The translations under genes were made by a program, and so were the position numbers. DNA of 64,000 nt from Toxorhynchites rutilus septentrionalis (lineage: Eukaryota > Arthropoda > Insecta > Diptera > Culicidae), in assembly GCF_029784135.1 (NCBI RefSeq), contig NC_073745.1:240218191-240282190 (forward strand), given 5' to 3'. Positions within the stretch are counted from its first letter, which is position 1, and each line of letters starts with the position of its first letter. The notes below the pieces were generated by a model that saw nothing but the letters and a program-made list of their open reading frames with translations, was not told where the DNA came from and did no database searches. This document shows, piece by piece, positions 23,911 through 34,655 of this stretch.

Positions 23911-24178
23911 GATACAAAAACCTCCGACAATCAGGAATCGCACGAGTATCATGAAATCTCCGATGACGACGTCCCTACGGAAAAGGTGTTCGATCATGGT
24001 ACCTCTCTGCTCGACGAGATGGAGTACATGTTCAAGTCGATGACAACTGCCAGCGAGCAACAGCCACCACTCTCGCCGGACGTGGAGAACACCAACAAGC
24101 GGAATGAGCTGACCGAATTGTCATCCAAGCTGAACCGCAAAAACAGCTCCAGCTCGGGCACTGTCAGCACTAAAAGCG
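23911..24178 (+). CDS. Ack-like: ACK-family kinase, exon 4 (acidic linker)
   Basis: The acceptor TTCTTTGTAG|GATAC and the donor AAAGCG|GTGAGT bound the exon. It encodes DTKTSDNQESHEYHEISDDD, DHGTSLLDEMEYMF and a Ser-rich end, with phase 1 out. It is followed by a 6.1-kb intron holding mariner elements and a SINE. The phase matches the exon at 30243 exactly (G|GA GGA AAA), which supports the join. Confidence 0.88.
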
Positions 24179-24429
24179 GTGAGTTCCCAGTTTTCAGTGA
24201 GATGCCCGAATTGAAATATGACGTTCGACAAAGTTGTTGGAAACTCAGTAGACTTTCTATAAAAAAATGGGTGGGCTATGTCAATGACGTTGACGTGGGA
24301 CATCCGTTTGCTTATTAATCATTTGATTGTATTGGTTAAATTATTAATTGAATGAAATAATTTTCGAATTCTATTGAATTCAACGTATAAATTTTGGGAA
24401 AAATTATTCATTTTTTTTTTTTTGGTAGA

Positions 24430-25090
24430 AACCTTTGGTGACTAATATCTCACGTAATATCGGTCGTACAATTTTTGGGCTCGTTGTAATGGTGACATTT
24501 CACACTAAACAAAATCTTGCTGTTTTTTGTTTGTTCCATTCATTTGTGAGTTACAGGGTGTTAACAATGGAGGGCAACAAAGAGAAAATTCGGTACATTT
24601 TAACACTTTTTCATTTATAAATTCAAAAATGCAGACCGCTGAAATTGGTGGTGTTTACGGTACCGATACTGCAACAGTGAAATACGTGCAATTTAATTAA
24701 TTTTTTAATTTTTTCAATTTTTGTTTTAAATTTAAAAAAATTGTGCAATACCCTAAATTCAGATCTCTACTGTCAAAAAATGGACAGTATGAAGCTAGCG
24801 ATTGACCAGGAACGTCCAGAATTTGCTAACAGAAGAGATATTGTGTTCCATCAAGACCACACAACTCCGAGAGCTTCATTGGGATGTGTTATTGCATCCA
24901 CCACATAGTCCGGACCTGGCACCAAGCGATTGCCACATTTTTCTCGCATTGAAAAATTTCCAGAGTGATAAGAAATTGGGATCAAGAGAAGATTGTAAAT
25001 TTCTATTGCTAGAGTTTTTCGCCAATTAGAACCAAGACTTCTATGATAGAGACATTATGAAGGTACGAGGAGGCGATCTGGCGTAGTGGT
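24430..25090 (+). pseudogene. Degraded mariner with internal deletion, split by a SINE
   Basis: MEGNKEKIRYILTLFHL at about 24567 is the mariner N-terminus; VYGTDTATVK follows out of frame. The central third is missing. The C-terminal part LHWDVLLHPPHSPDLAPSDC, then HIFLALKNFQ and LLLEFFAN, contains the third catalytic Asp. The reading stops at 25029. A family B SINE sits just beyond, inside the former transposase end (FYDRDIMKV). No convincing TIRs were found. It lies in a kinase-gene intron. Confidence 0.75.
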
Positions 25091-25220
25091 AACATCCATG
25101 CCTCTCACGCTAAAGGTCACGAGTTCAATTCTCACTCCCGACATTCTTCCTAAAATGGAAGGTAAAAGTGACGAACCAGCCAAATGAGTTGAAAATCACT
25201 ATAATACAGATAAAAAAAAA
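25066..25220 (+). mobile_element. Short tRNA-type SINE (family B), copy 2 with target duplication
   Basis: A perfect 12-bp duplication ATTATGAAGGTA lies at 25054-25065 and 25221-25232. The 155-bp body has GATCTGGCGTAGTGGTAACA (A box region), GGTCACGAGTTCAATTCTCA (B box), GGAAGGTAAAAGTGACGAAC and an A-tail. It inserted into the mariner remnant above. Confidence 0.88.
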
Positions 25221-25232
25221 ATTATGAAGGTA

Positions 25233-26025
25233 GAAATATTCCCCATCAATTGATGCAAACATCTTTCCAATCTATTAAGAAATGTTCAGCTTATAAGCAT
25301 TCGAAATTTTTCATTTTTCCTGCAAGTTCTGTGTTTAGGTTTTCATTTAACCCCAAATTTATTCCGGTTAGACGTAGTCCCACGTCAAAACAACATATGA
25401 AATGCGCTGTTTAAATTTTGATTTAATAATAAAAAAGTTTATTTTCCAAAGCGTACAAATCGAAAGCTAAAGAAGTAGCTGTTTGTTTCGATTCGATCTT
25501 TTACTTCCAAATCAATAATGATGTTTAGGATAAAAGAGTAATACATAATTTCGAGAACTGGCGCTGGATTTCGTTGGATTATAATAGGTTTTCATTTTAT
25601 TTCTACATTCATTTCCTTCTCTCTTTCTTATTCCTCCTTCATCTTGATTTGTTATATTGCGGCTTTGCGGGATAGTTTTGGTGGATGATGATAATATTGT
25701 TTCGAATTAAGTATATTAAGTATATGTCGGAATTTGAGTCTTTATTGCCAACGCATGTCGTGCATCTCGTTTTCTGCAGCCGCAAGCGATTCTATGTATA
25801 AGACTAACTGTTCGAAAAATCGAACAACAATTTTTATAATTCCCATTGTAATTTTTTTTGCACCAAATGACAGCTTAATTTATTTGCTGCCACTTACCAT
25901 CAATTTAATTTAATTTTCAATAACTTTATTCAGCAATTCAGTTTCTAAAGTATTACTTTAATAATAGAATAAACATTTGTGATGTAGGACAAAAACCAGT
26001 TGATTGAATTTCCTACATAATATAT
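25233..26025. other. Intronic DNA, no gene recognised
   Basis: AT-rich. A partial dispersed-motif copy (GACGTAGTCCCACGTCAAAA) is at 25370-25390. There is no coding signal. Confidence 0.45.
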
Positions 26026-26027
26026 TA

Positions 26028-27234
26028 GGCTGTCAAAAAAGTCCTGCGGTATTTCCGCGAGGTGTCGTTGTAAGCGCGTAGTTCTAGTTGTATTCATTGT
26101 ATCGAGTCATATTATAGCTTGTTGGAAAGGTATTTTTGCGCGCTATAATATAGTCCTTGACAGTGTTTTGTTTGGTTAAGTCGTTCGTGAGTTATAGTGT
26201 CGCAAATATGGAGCAAAATAAAGAGAAAATCCGACATATTTTACAGTACTACTATGACAAAGGCAAAAATGCATCTCAAGCTGCCAATAAAATTTGTGCA
26301 GTTTATGGACCCGATACAGTTTCCACTTCCACCGCTCAACGATGGTTTCAACGTTTTCGTTCTGGAGTAGAGGTCGTCGAAGATACGCCACGCTCCGGAA
26401 GGCCTGTCGTCGAAAATTGCGACAAAATCGCTGAATTAGCCGAGAAAGACCGGCATAGTAGCTTGGATTCACAAAGAAGCTCGATGTATGGGTGCCACAC
26501 ACGTTGACGCAAAAAAACATCTTTGACCGTATCGACGCATGTGAATCGCTGCTGAATCGCAACAAAATCGACTCGTTTCTGAAGCGGATGGTGACTGGCG
26601 ATGAAAAGTGGGTCACTTACGACAACGTGAAGTGCAAACGGTCGTGGTCGAAGCCCGCTGAAGCGGCTCAGACGGTGGCCAAGCCCTCATTAACGGCATG
26701 GAAGGTTCTGCTGTGTGTTTGGTGGGATGGTCAAGGAATAATCTATTATGAGCTGTTTCCCTATGGCCAAACGCTCAATTCGGACCTGTACTGCCAACAA
26801 CTGGACCGCTTGAAGGTAGCACTCATGAAGAAGAGGCCATCTTTGATAAACAGAGGCCGCATTGTCTTCCATCAGGACAACGCCAGGCCACACACTTCTT
26901 TGGTGACGCGCCAGAAGCTCCGGGAGCTCGGATGGGAGGTTCTTTTGCATCCGCCGTATAGTCCGGACCTTGCACCAAGTGACTACCACCTGTTTTTGTC
27001 CATGGCGAACGAGCTAGAAGTTAGCCACAAAAGAGGCCTATGAAAATTGGCTATCCGAGTTTTTTGCCAATAAGGAAGCGAGCTTCTATAACAGGGGTAT
27101 TATGAAGTTGGCATCTCGTTGGGAACAAGTCATCGAACAAAACGGCGCATATTTGACTTAAAACAGATGATTGTAACTAATTTTATGAACAAATGAAAAT
27201 TCAAAAAAAATACCGCAGCACTTTTTTGACAGCC
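26028..27234 (+). mobile_element. Mariner element, copy 2, with two internal deletions
   Basis: Both inverted repeats are intact (GGCTGTCAAAAAAGTCCTGC left; GGCTGTCAAAAAAGTGCTGC right, reverse complement), with TA flanks at 26026-26027 and 27235-27236. Length is 1,207 bp. Relative to copy 1 it lacks 63 nt at about 26461 and 8 nt at about 27016. Confidence 0.92.
26208..27161 (+). pseudogene. Mariner transposase copy 2, frame broken by deletions
   Basis: MEQNKEKIRHILQYYYDKGK starts the protein. The HTH region is intact up to AELAEKDRHSS. The 63-nt deletion (64 relative to an unbroken frame) then removes the second HTH and shifts frame. The catalytic core, VTGDEKWVTYDN, FHQDNARPHTSLVTRQ and HPPYSPDLAPSDYHLF, is intact, including the Trp that is a stop in copy 1. 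An 8-nt deletion shifts the frame again before the C-terminus. DD34D residues are all visible. Confidence 0.92.
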
Positions 27235-27739
27235 TAATAAAATGCAGGTTTTGGCTAATATTCAATTTTCTTAACAATAATTTCCCGGAAAATGAAAGAT
27301 TGAAAAAAAAATCTTGAGCATTGGAGTTTGTTAACAGTCAATTATCTAAATTACATCAATGGCTATCGCCAAAAAAGTTTTTTCTACAGCTGGGTCGCAT
27401 TAATAATGCATAAAATCGTAAATGTTTGCGTGTGATTCAATCATACACAAACATTCTACCTAACGATATGAAAACCGACGTGGTACGTCCTACCTTTTCA
27501 TCGAGCCGCCGCTATCGCCCAATCGTTAGCTAAATGACTGATGAAACGTGAATGAGGCGATTATATTTTGTTCCACCATCATTATTCCACATTTCCTAAC
27601 CACTTCAATCTACCCTTGGTAACGCATGGAAACAATATCAACGTGTGCGTGTTATGCGAAAATACGAAAGCACTTTCCAGATGACACAAAAATCGATAAA
27701 TACTGGTTGTAAGAATCACACAGGGGTGGGGCTTGCGAC

Positions 27740-27872
27740 GCAATGTTCCGCTCTTCTTCAGGATTAATCGATTAATCGATCTTTCGGTGCTATTAATCGT
27801 ATAGAATAACAAACTGCTGAAAAGTATTCGATTAGTTGTTGAACGATGAATTTAAAAAATCGGGGATCACTG
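27740..27872 (-). mobile_element. Fragment of the hAT-type MITE seen at 62799-63283
   Basis: The reverse complement begins CAGTGATCCCCGATTTTTTA, then TCGAATACTTTTCAGCAGTT, TGTTATTC, and ends in ATTAATCGATTAATC repeats. It is the same left end as 62799-62905. No opposite end or target duplication was recognised. The neighbouring 27240-27740 holds nothing recognisable. Confidence 0.65.
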
Positions 27873-28368
27873 GGCGTTTTGCTTCTGAAGGGGGCTTATT
27901 TCGAAGACGATGATAAATTGAGCATTTTCTTTAAAAACACGCATTCCCAATATATATTTGATAGAATGTATACAGTAATAGACAGCCTTCAGCGTGCGTT
28001 CAAAGCAGTCTCTACAATGTATGATTTTTACGTTCCGCGTTTAACATTGAAAAAACTAGAATTTCTAGAATTAATTAGAGGTAACCAATCGGATCGTTAG
28101 GACCACTGTAGTTATAGTGGATCCTAGAATACAAATAAACGTATAAATATGTATATGGTGTATTCCTTTATTTATGTTTCTTCTTTCCCTCGGATACAAT
28201 GATATGTACGGAGGATAGTTACGATTGATTTAGCAGTGGTATTGATGTATCCAGATTGTATTTCACTGCTATACTAGTCACTACTTTTGGTCGGTATGAT
28301 TTGAGAAACACATATTGAGCCAACCAAAACGTGGGATTTAGCACGTTTGAATCACACTTGACATAATA

Positions 28369-30125
28369 AGAGTACTGGTACGTTTCTTCGTTTTTTTCAA
28401 AAATTAATGCTTTATTCTGCAAAAATTCTGTTACAAATATAATATTCATCGCTAGTCACAACTTTTTTCCATCTTTCTGGCAATTCACGGATCCCTTTGC
28501 GGAAATAATCGGCCGGTTTGTCGGCTAACCACGATTCAATCCAATTTTTGAATTCATCAAAATTGGAGCAGTGCTGGTCAACCAGGCCATGTTGCATCGT
28601 TTTATATGCTATAAATTACAATCACATAGTCTGTATATGGTTTAAATTGATGAAAATTGGAAGCATTCCCATTTGTTTCCCATTTGTTCTGTCCATTTAT
28701 GTGCTTCCTCGAACAGAGCTGTCAATAACGGGCATCTTATGCACCCGCTAGAATAAAAACTACGAAGGGGGATAGCGAAAAGAGAATATTTGCGGAGTAA
28801 ATTCCACCCTTGCATAGTAAGTAAGCTGTCGCTAGCGTATAAGTATTGCATCTCCTCTGAGGAAAATTCTCAGAATCTTTCTGTGCCCGAAACAACAAAG
28901 GTCGCTTATTCTGCCCGTTTTATGTTTTATGTTTCTTTTCGAGCAGTTAGCGTTCGAATATTTCACTTGAATTGTATCTGGCATTGCAATTAATACAACC
29001 AGCCGAGCCATGGCAAAGCAGGCACAGGCACATAAGACCAATTAGTGTATTGTTCTCGCAAAGGCAAGAAAGAATCGTTGCTTCTAAAAATGATTCTACA
29101 AAACCACGCAAGTCATTAAACCTTTTCAGGGTCCCTGCAGCTTTTTACTAAAGAGTTATTTATTAAATTTCGACATATTTGCAAATAACATCCGAAATGA
29201 TCAACCAACAAATTAAAAACAAAATTTGGGTAGTCCTACGTCCTAAGCGGTCGTGTCTCGGATACAACCCCTCGAATTTGTTTTTTCCTCCAGTGCACGG
29301 CTCAAACGCATCAATTGTCGTCAGTAGAAGTCCTCCATAATGGTTTCATTCGGTTTTAGCAGCTCATAGGACACCACACCCAGCTGGTCCCACCAAATAG
29401 ACAGCATAACCATCTGGCCGTGAATATTCCGCGCGGCCGTTGGTGTTGATGCATGGCCGGGTTATCCATACGTTACCCAACGTTTAGGATTGTCGTAATG
29501 GACCCACTTTTCATCGCCAGTTACGATTCGATGCAAAAAACCCTTTCTTTTATGCTGTTGGAGCAGTTGTTCGGCGTTCGACGTCTCGTGGCTTCAATTC
29601 ATACGGCACCCAGTGTCCTATCTTTCGGATCATTCCCATTGCTTTTAAACGATCGGATATGGTTTGCCGAGCTACTCGAAGTGTATCTGCAAGTTCTTGT
29701 TTCGTTTGTGACGGATCTTGATCGAGTAAAGCCTCCAATGCTTCATCTTCAAACTTTTTTGGCGGTTCTGATCGTTCTTCGTCTTCCAAACCTTCAAATC
29801 GTTCAAACCACGTCTGACACGTTCGCTCAGTTAGAGCATGGTCACCATAAACTTCCACCAAAATGCGATGACTTTCCGCAGCTTTATTCTTCATGTTGAA
29901 GTAATGAAGTAACACTCCCTGTAAAAACACTCACGTTGGTACGAAATTCGACATATTCGAAGTGGCAAAAAACTTTTGTTCACGCTTCAACTTTTTGACA
30001 TATACTTAAAAAGACGAGACGCACAATGACAGAAGCTTTCCAATGAATGTCTGGAAATTTGATTTATCGGAATAATAATCAAGTTACGCCATCTGGTGTA
30101 AACCGAAGAAACTTACCGGTACACC
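28369..30125 (-). mobile_element. Mariner element (mauritiana/Mos1-like) with extra internal DNA
   Basis: The right end, reverse complement, reads GGTGTACCGGTAAGTTTCTT. The left end reads GAGTACTGGTACGTTTCTTC. TA flanks both (28367-28368, 30126-30127). At about 1.76 kb it exceeds a mariner by roughly 450-650 bp. The transposase N-terminal half (29930-29260) and C-terminal end (28597-28412) are separated by about 660 bp of unrelated DNA at 28600-29250, consistent with an insertion plus deletion. It lies in a kinase intron, antisense to the gene. Confidence 0.7.
28412..29894 (-). pseudogene. Mariner transposase, split and frameshifted
   Basis: MKNKAAESHRILVEVYGDHA starts the mariner N-terminus, with CQTWFERF and DPSQTKQELADTLRVARQTI (second HTH), then GHWVPYELKPRDVERR. 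Frameshifts follow, and a degraded TGDEKWVHYD-like stretch can be read near 29505. The last part, FDEFKNWIESWLADKPADYF and ERWKKVV (28597-28412), is the conserved mariner C-terminus. The region carrying the second and third catalytic Asp is missing. Non-functional. Confidence 0.8.
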
Positions 30126-30242
30126 TAATATTTTATTTTGTTTCCAAGAAATCGGGTCAAAATCGGCTGTTTTTCGGTTAATTCGGAGTGCAATTGTTCA
30201 TAGTCCTATTATTCAATTGTTTTTTCTTGTTTTATTCGACAG

Positions 30243-30345
30243 GAGGAAAATCCAAAAAGAAAACCAGCACCGTAAAACCAATCTCGGTGAAGGATGAGAA
30301 ACTGTTGAACCAGGCCATCGAAATTGCCAATGAGATCAGCGCAAA
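30243..30345 (+). CDS. Ack-like: ACK-family kinase, exon 5
   Basis: A small exon between TTTATTCGACAG|GAGG and GCAAA|GTTAGT. It encodes GGKSKKKTSTVKPISVKDEK, then LLNQAIEIANEISAK, a basic stretch and an amphipathic helix. Phase 1 in and phase 2 out match the neighbouring exons. The next intron is 56 nt. Confidence 0.85.
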
Positions 30346-30401
30346 GTTAGTACATATCAAGTCATGTAATGAACCTTTTTGTTAATCTGAAATTACTGCA
30401 G

Positions 30402-30732
30402 ATCGATGACTGACTTGGTTTCAGATTCGAGTCAACAGACTTCCAGCCCGAAGCGTAAGTTTAGCTTCCGGTTTCCACACATTCACGGTGTGGTTGGTGG
30501 GAGCAGCGGTGGTAGTGGCGGAAGCGGTGGTAGTAGTCATCACCATTCTTCCGGATCAGGATCGGTGGGTGCCGGAGGTGGATCTGCTAGCGGTAGCAGG
30601 GGAAGTGGCTCAGACAAGGATCACCTGGCATCGTCATCCTCGGGTCACCACCACAACTCGGGCACACTGTCCAGCGCGTACCGGGAGAAACGAAACTTTT
30701 CCGAAGAAGCCAAAAATGTGCCGGATTTACAT
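30402..30732 (+). CDS. Ack-like: ACK-family kinase, exon 6 (Gly/Ser/His-rich low complexity)
   Basis: Acceptor TTACTGCAG|ATCGATG and donor TTACAT|GTAAGT. It encodes SMTDLVSDSSQQTSSPKRKF, SFRFPHIHGVVGG, a long Gly/Ser run with HHH, and NFSEEAKNVPDLH. The low-complexity tract (30490-30620) is expected to be disordered and length-variable. It is followed by an 899-nt intron. Confidence 0.85.
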
Positions 30733-31631
30733 GTAAGTTTTGAAAAAGAAAAAAGTACTGAATGGAAATGCAGCAACGGAGTCTAACATGAATTCAAACA
30801 ACAATTTATTCCGTCGCCGCATATTCGAATTGAATCGTAGTAAAAAAAGTAGTTCATCTTTTAGAAAAAAAAAATCTTAGGTTCATCCCGCTAACACCGA
30901 TAACAGTCTTTTCTGTCCTCAAAATAGTCTTAGGTTTTCTAACTAGTCATTGCTAGAAACTATACTTTACTGTTACTATGTTATTCACATCGTATATTGT
31001 ATTTGTTTCTCCTTTCTTCGCCAATTTTATGCGCGCTAAAATCACCTCCCACGCGACTGAAAATCTCATACAATTTATCATCATATGTAACTTATTATTG
31101 TGTTATTTATTATGCTTTGTCTCCATTCTGTTTCGAGAATGATTACTATAATTTCTATGGGTTGTTAATCACGTTTTTATCATTGCTGAATCTACGTCCA
31201 AAACTGACACACATCGGTTTTGTGTTGCTCTTATTGTATTGTTTGAATACCAATTGCTATCCTTCACCCTTTGTATTCGTACACCATCACCACTGATAAT
31301 AATGACACATAAAATCATTGATCATCATCATATATCACTCCTTGTTTGTGTGATTATATTTACAAATCCACCCCCACTACAGTTTAACAGCTATGTTTTT
31401 GATACCGTCGATTTGTAACTCATCCAGATATAGAATGGAAATTTACTAACTTGTTTTTTCGATGTATTCTTTTTGTGTATTACTCCCACTTTAAATAAAA
31501 ACAAAACTTTTTTCTGAAACGTGTAAACAATACAAATATTTTTTTGGTTATTGGTTTTTTTTCGCTCCGGCATTTTATTTCTCAACTCCGTACCATATTT
31601 TGTTCGATCTGAAATTCTGGTAACAATACAG

Positions 31632-33443
31632 CGCTACCGTTCGCTAACCGGTATCGAGAGCTATCGCAGCAACGATATCCGCATTCCGCTGTTCGACAAA
31701 GAGAGCTCGGATTTCTGCTTCGAAAAAAGTCGAGAGCTGTTAAGCAAACCGTTTAGCTTGGACATATCGACAGCGACGCTCGACAGTCGTACATTCGACA
31801 AGAAGACGCGCGATTTAATTGGCGAAAATTTGATGGACATTGAAAAGACATTGAACGCGCTAAATTTGGACTTTTTGGAAACGTATCAGGAGCTGGAGAA
31901 GGCCGATTCTGCCGAAACACTTCTTGGGGATAGCTACGGCGGCGGAACACCTTACAGGAAAAGTCCACCGGCTAGCTCGTTGTTCCGGGGCTCGTCACTG
32001 GAGGGCAACTCGAAGATCAATTCGGTACTAAGTGAGAAGAGTGGAGGAGGAAGTGGCAGCTCGTCTGTGACGGGCAAAAGCCCACCAACTAAAAAGCAAT
32101 ATGAGATGAATGTATTCTCTGAACTGAACGGTAGCGCTGGTGCTCGCACACCGAAAGCAATCCCGATAAGGGACTTCAAATTTCGCCAGGCAATCGATCC
32201 TAGATGTAAAAGCCGCGCGGAATATTACAACATGAAAAACGAATATTTGACGGACTTAACACGAAAGCAACAAAGCCAAGTACTTTCGTCATCTCTCGCT
32301 AAGACAACAAAGTCCAGCAATCAATCGATAAGCAAATTGTACCAAATCTTCAACACCCCAATGCAGAGTAGGAAATTTGACGAGACCAGTCCCATAGTCA
32401 GTAGCGCCAGTCAAAATCGTCAGCGTTCGTTATCGTTTACGGAGAATTATGAGCTCAAATCGCCTTCATCCATCGAGACTCAGTTGATGAACATTTGTCA
32501 ACCGAAGGCGAGCAAGCCGTTACAAAGTCAACCGACACCTGTGCCCCGCAAAGTTATCACCTACAAACCGAAAAGCATCCGAGCTAGAAATCTTCGCCGA
32601 TTAAGCTATAATCCAATCAACATGATTGATAGTTCGTCTTCCAGTAGTGAGAACGAAATGGAGCGAAACCACGCCCACTCGGAGTGTGACATCCGGACGA
32701 AGCTGAGCACTCGACGCCGGCGTCAATATATGCAGCGACGATCGAATAGCAATAGCGCAAGTAGCCAGGACAAACTGTACGGCTCTAATGCCAGCATAAA
32801 AAGTGCCCCTCAGTATAATTACAACAGCGATCGGCAGTTCTACAACTATCGCTTTAATTATACCGACTACGCAGACAATGACGACGAAGACAACATTTAC
32901 GACTTCGGACAATCGGCTCCGCCGCCGCCACCACCAGCCAAATATGCGAACGATCCGCCAACGTTTACAAACAAACCTCTCGAGCGGGAATATCTGTACT
33001 CGGAGTTCGATGTGTCAAAATTGACCGGCAAAAGTCCAACCACTCAAAGCTACTTCACCGCCCAGCAGCAGCAGCAGCAACCGCAGCCAGCCCCAAAGTC
33101 ATCCAGCGCGCTTCCCTCGCAGATCCCAGGCTCGACGGCAGTGGCAGCGGTAACGGTTCAACCCCAACTGCAAGCACAGCCGCAGCCTGGTTTCCAGTGG
33201 CCGGAGAAGATTCACGGTGCTGTCGTGAAGCACAATGACATGCTGTGGCGGCAGAAACAGCTCTACGGTGGTACACTTAAATCCGGTGGCACCAGTGGTG
33301 GTGGGGGCAGTGCTGGCAGCGGTGGAAGCACTCTGCGCAAGAAGGACAGACAATACTCCAGTGAGACGTCTTCCACGGAAACTGATTCGGTTAACTTTAG
33401 GCACGAGTTTGTTCCGATGATGCCGCCCAGTCCGGCCCCATGA
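31632..33443 (+). CDS. Ack-like: ACK-family kinase, exon 7 (long disordered tail; in-frame stop at its end)
   Basis: The acceptor CAATACAG|CGCTACC joins in phase 0 to exon 6. It encodes RYRSLTGIESYRSNDIRIPL, FDKESSDFCFEKSRELLS, a helical LIGENLMDIEKTLNALNLDF segment, Ser-rich linkers, PPPPPPAK, a poly-Gln stretch and FVPMMPPSPAP, then TGA (33441-33443). The proline motifs suit SH3 ligands. The stop implies a short isoform ending here. To reach the UBA exons a donor upstream of the TGA or a missed exon is needed. Candidate donors are CTCCA|GTGAGA (33360, phase 1) and GCG|GTAACG (about 33150, phase 0). A GTAGTA donor at 33457 lies after the stop. Confidence 0.85.
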   Translation, partial: RYRSLTGIESYRSNDIRIPLFDKESSDFCFEKSRELLSKPFSLDISTATLDSRTFDKKTRDLIGENLMDIEKTLNALNLDFLETYQELEKADSAETLLGDSYGGGTPYRKSPPASSLFRGSSLEGNSKINSVLSEKSGGGSGSSSVTGKSPPTKKQYEMNVFSELNGSAGARTPKAIPIRDFKFRQAIDPRCKSRAEYYNMKNEYLTDLTRKQQSQVLSSSLAKTTKSSNQSISKLYQIFNTPMQSRKFDETSPIVSSASQNRQRSLSFTENYELKSPSSIETQLMNICQPKASKPLQSQPTPVPRKVITYKPKSIRARNLRRLSYNPINMIDSSSSSSENEMERNHAHSECDIRTKLSTRRRRQYMQRRSNSNSASSQDKLYGSNASIKSAPQYNYNSDRQFYNYRFNYTDYADNDDEDNIYDFGQSAPPPPPPAKYANDPPTFTNKPLEREYLYSEFDVSKLTGKSPTTQSYFTAQQQQQQPQPAPKSSSALPSQIPGSTAVAAVTVQPQLQAQPQPGFQWPEKIHGAVVKHNDMLWRQKQLYGGTLKSGGTSGGGGSAGSGGSTLRKKDRQYSSETSSTETDSVNFRHEFVPMMPPSPAP

Positions 33444-33785
33444 GAATGCAAAAAAGGTAGTAGGGTTAGAATCGTTTGATTGGCACAAATGTTTGGCCAA
33501 TATTTGGGTTAAGAGTGAATTGGAAGGAGTAAATTGCTGTCCTCTCTTTTTGGTTTATCACCTAGAATCCAGTGTCCCTTATCCGTCCAATGAGAGTTCA
33601 ATGTTTTGGATTATGATTTAACTGTGTTAACGGAACTGTCATTGGCAGAATATAATTGATACGCGGAATGCCAAGGCTTCTAATTAATTTCGGTCAAAAT
33701 TCTGCAGCTGAACAAAACGTTCTGGTTTCTGGAATAGATCGATGGATTTGGGTAGCTTCGTAGAAGTAACTCAAGTTTTTTTATC

Positions 33786-34170
33786 CCATCTGTTTTATCT
33801 TATTTTAGGCTCATTATTATTTGAGTTGTGACAGAGCCGAATATATTCGTGTACATTTTTATCCTCTCAATAACACGTTCTAAATTACACAATGTGGTCT
33901 CTTTCGACATAAGAATATTCCTATTATTCCACTGTTCACAGATGGACCGTACGAAGCGGGACAGTTGATATTGTTGTGTTATTAATAGCACCAATATTAC
34001 TAATTCAGCAGAGCGTGTGTAGATGGAGAGAGGCTGGATCACCGTTACTTGATGAGTTTTGCGAGGATACACACACACATAGATGATCGATTGAAAGCTG
34101 TGAGTTTTGAGCTCACGATCGTAGTAGAAGTACGTAGTACGTGCGAACACGGAACCGGCCAGCTTACGAA
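33786..34170 (-). mobile_element. Family C SINE, copy 3 (reverse)
   Basis: It begins TTATTTTAGGCTCATTATTA, then GAGTTGTGACAGAGCCGAAT, the family C 3' end in reverse. At its other end the complement of CGATCGTGAGCTCAAAACTC matches the B-box region of copy 1. It lies in the large intron downstream of exon 7. Confidence 0.6.
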
Positions 34171-34524
34171 TACCCTCAACTTAACTCAACTGAAGATAGT
34201 TGATACACGATTAATTCTTGTTATCGTGAGAACAGTGGTGTAGCGTGACCCGGTGGCACCCGGGACGGATTGCTTGGGTGTCACTCCTTCAATCACCTCT
34301 TGTTTCCAATAATGTTGGTAGAAGGGGTGACTACATCGAGTATTCAAGTCCTCGACAGAATCACACAAAACTTCAATCACCCCATCGGAATTCGCATAAA
34401 TTGGTTCCACAGCATCATAATGAGCACTTCATCGAGTTTGCGACAAACTTTTTATCGAAAAACTAATAAACAGCTCTAACAGTTCCAAAAAACGACATAC
34501 ACTGTTAAAAACCAACAAAAGCAT

Positions 34525-34655
34525 TTTTTAACTCACATTTGGCTGGTTCGTCACTTCGCCTCTATTTTTAGAAGAATGTCGGGAGTGAGAATTGAACTCG
34601 TGACCTTTACCGTGAGAGGTACGGATGTTACCTTTGCGCCAGATCGCCTCCACCC
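34525..34655 (-). mobile_element. Short tRNA-type SINE (family B), copy 3 (reverse)
   Basis: Read on the - strand it gives GGAGGCGATCTGGCGCAAAG, GTCACGAGTTCAATTCTCAC, TCCCGACATTCTTC, then GTGACGAACCAGCCAAATG and an A-rich tail at 34525. The adjacent 34660-35540 has nothing recognisable. Confidence 0.75.

Noticed and set aside
33441..33456. Stop-codon readthrough of the TGA at the end of exon 7
   Set aside because: The base after TGA is G, not the favoured C. The following donor at 33457 is in phase 1 while exon 8 needs phase 0, so readthrough would not join the UBA exons in frame.
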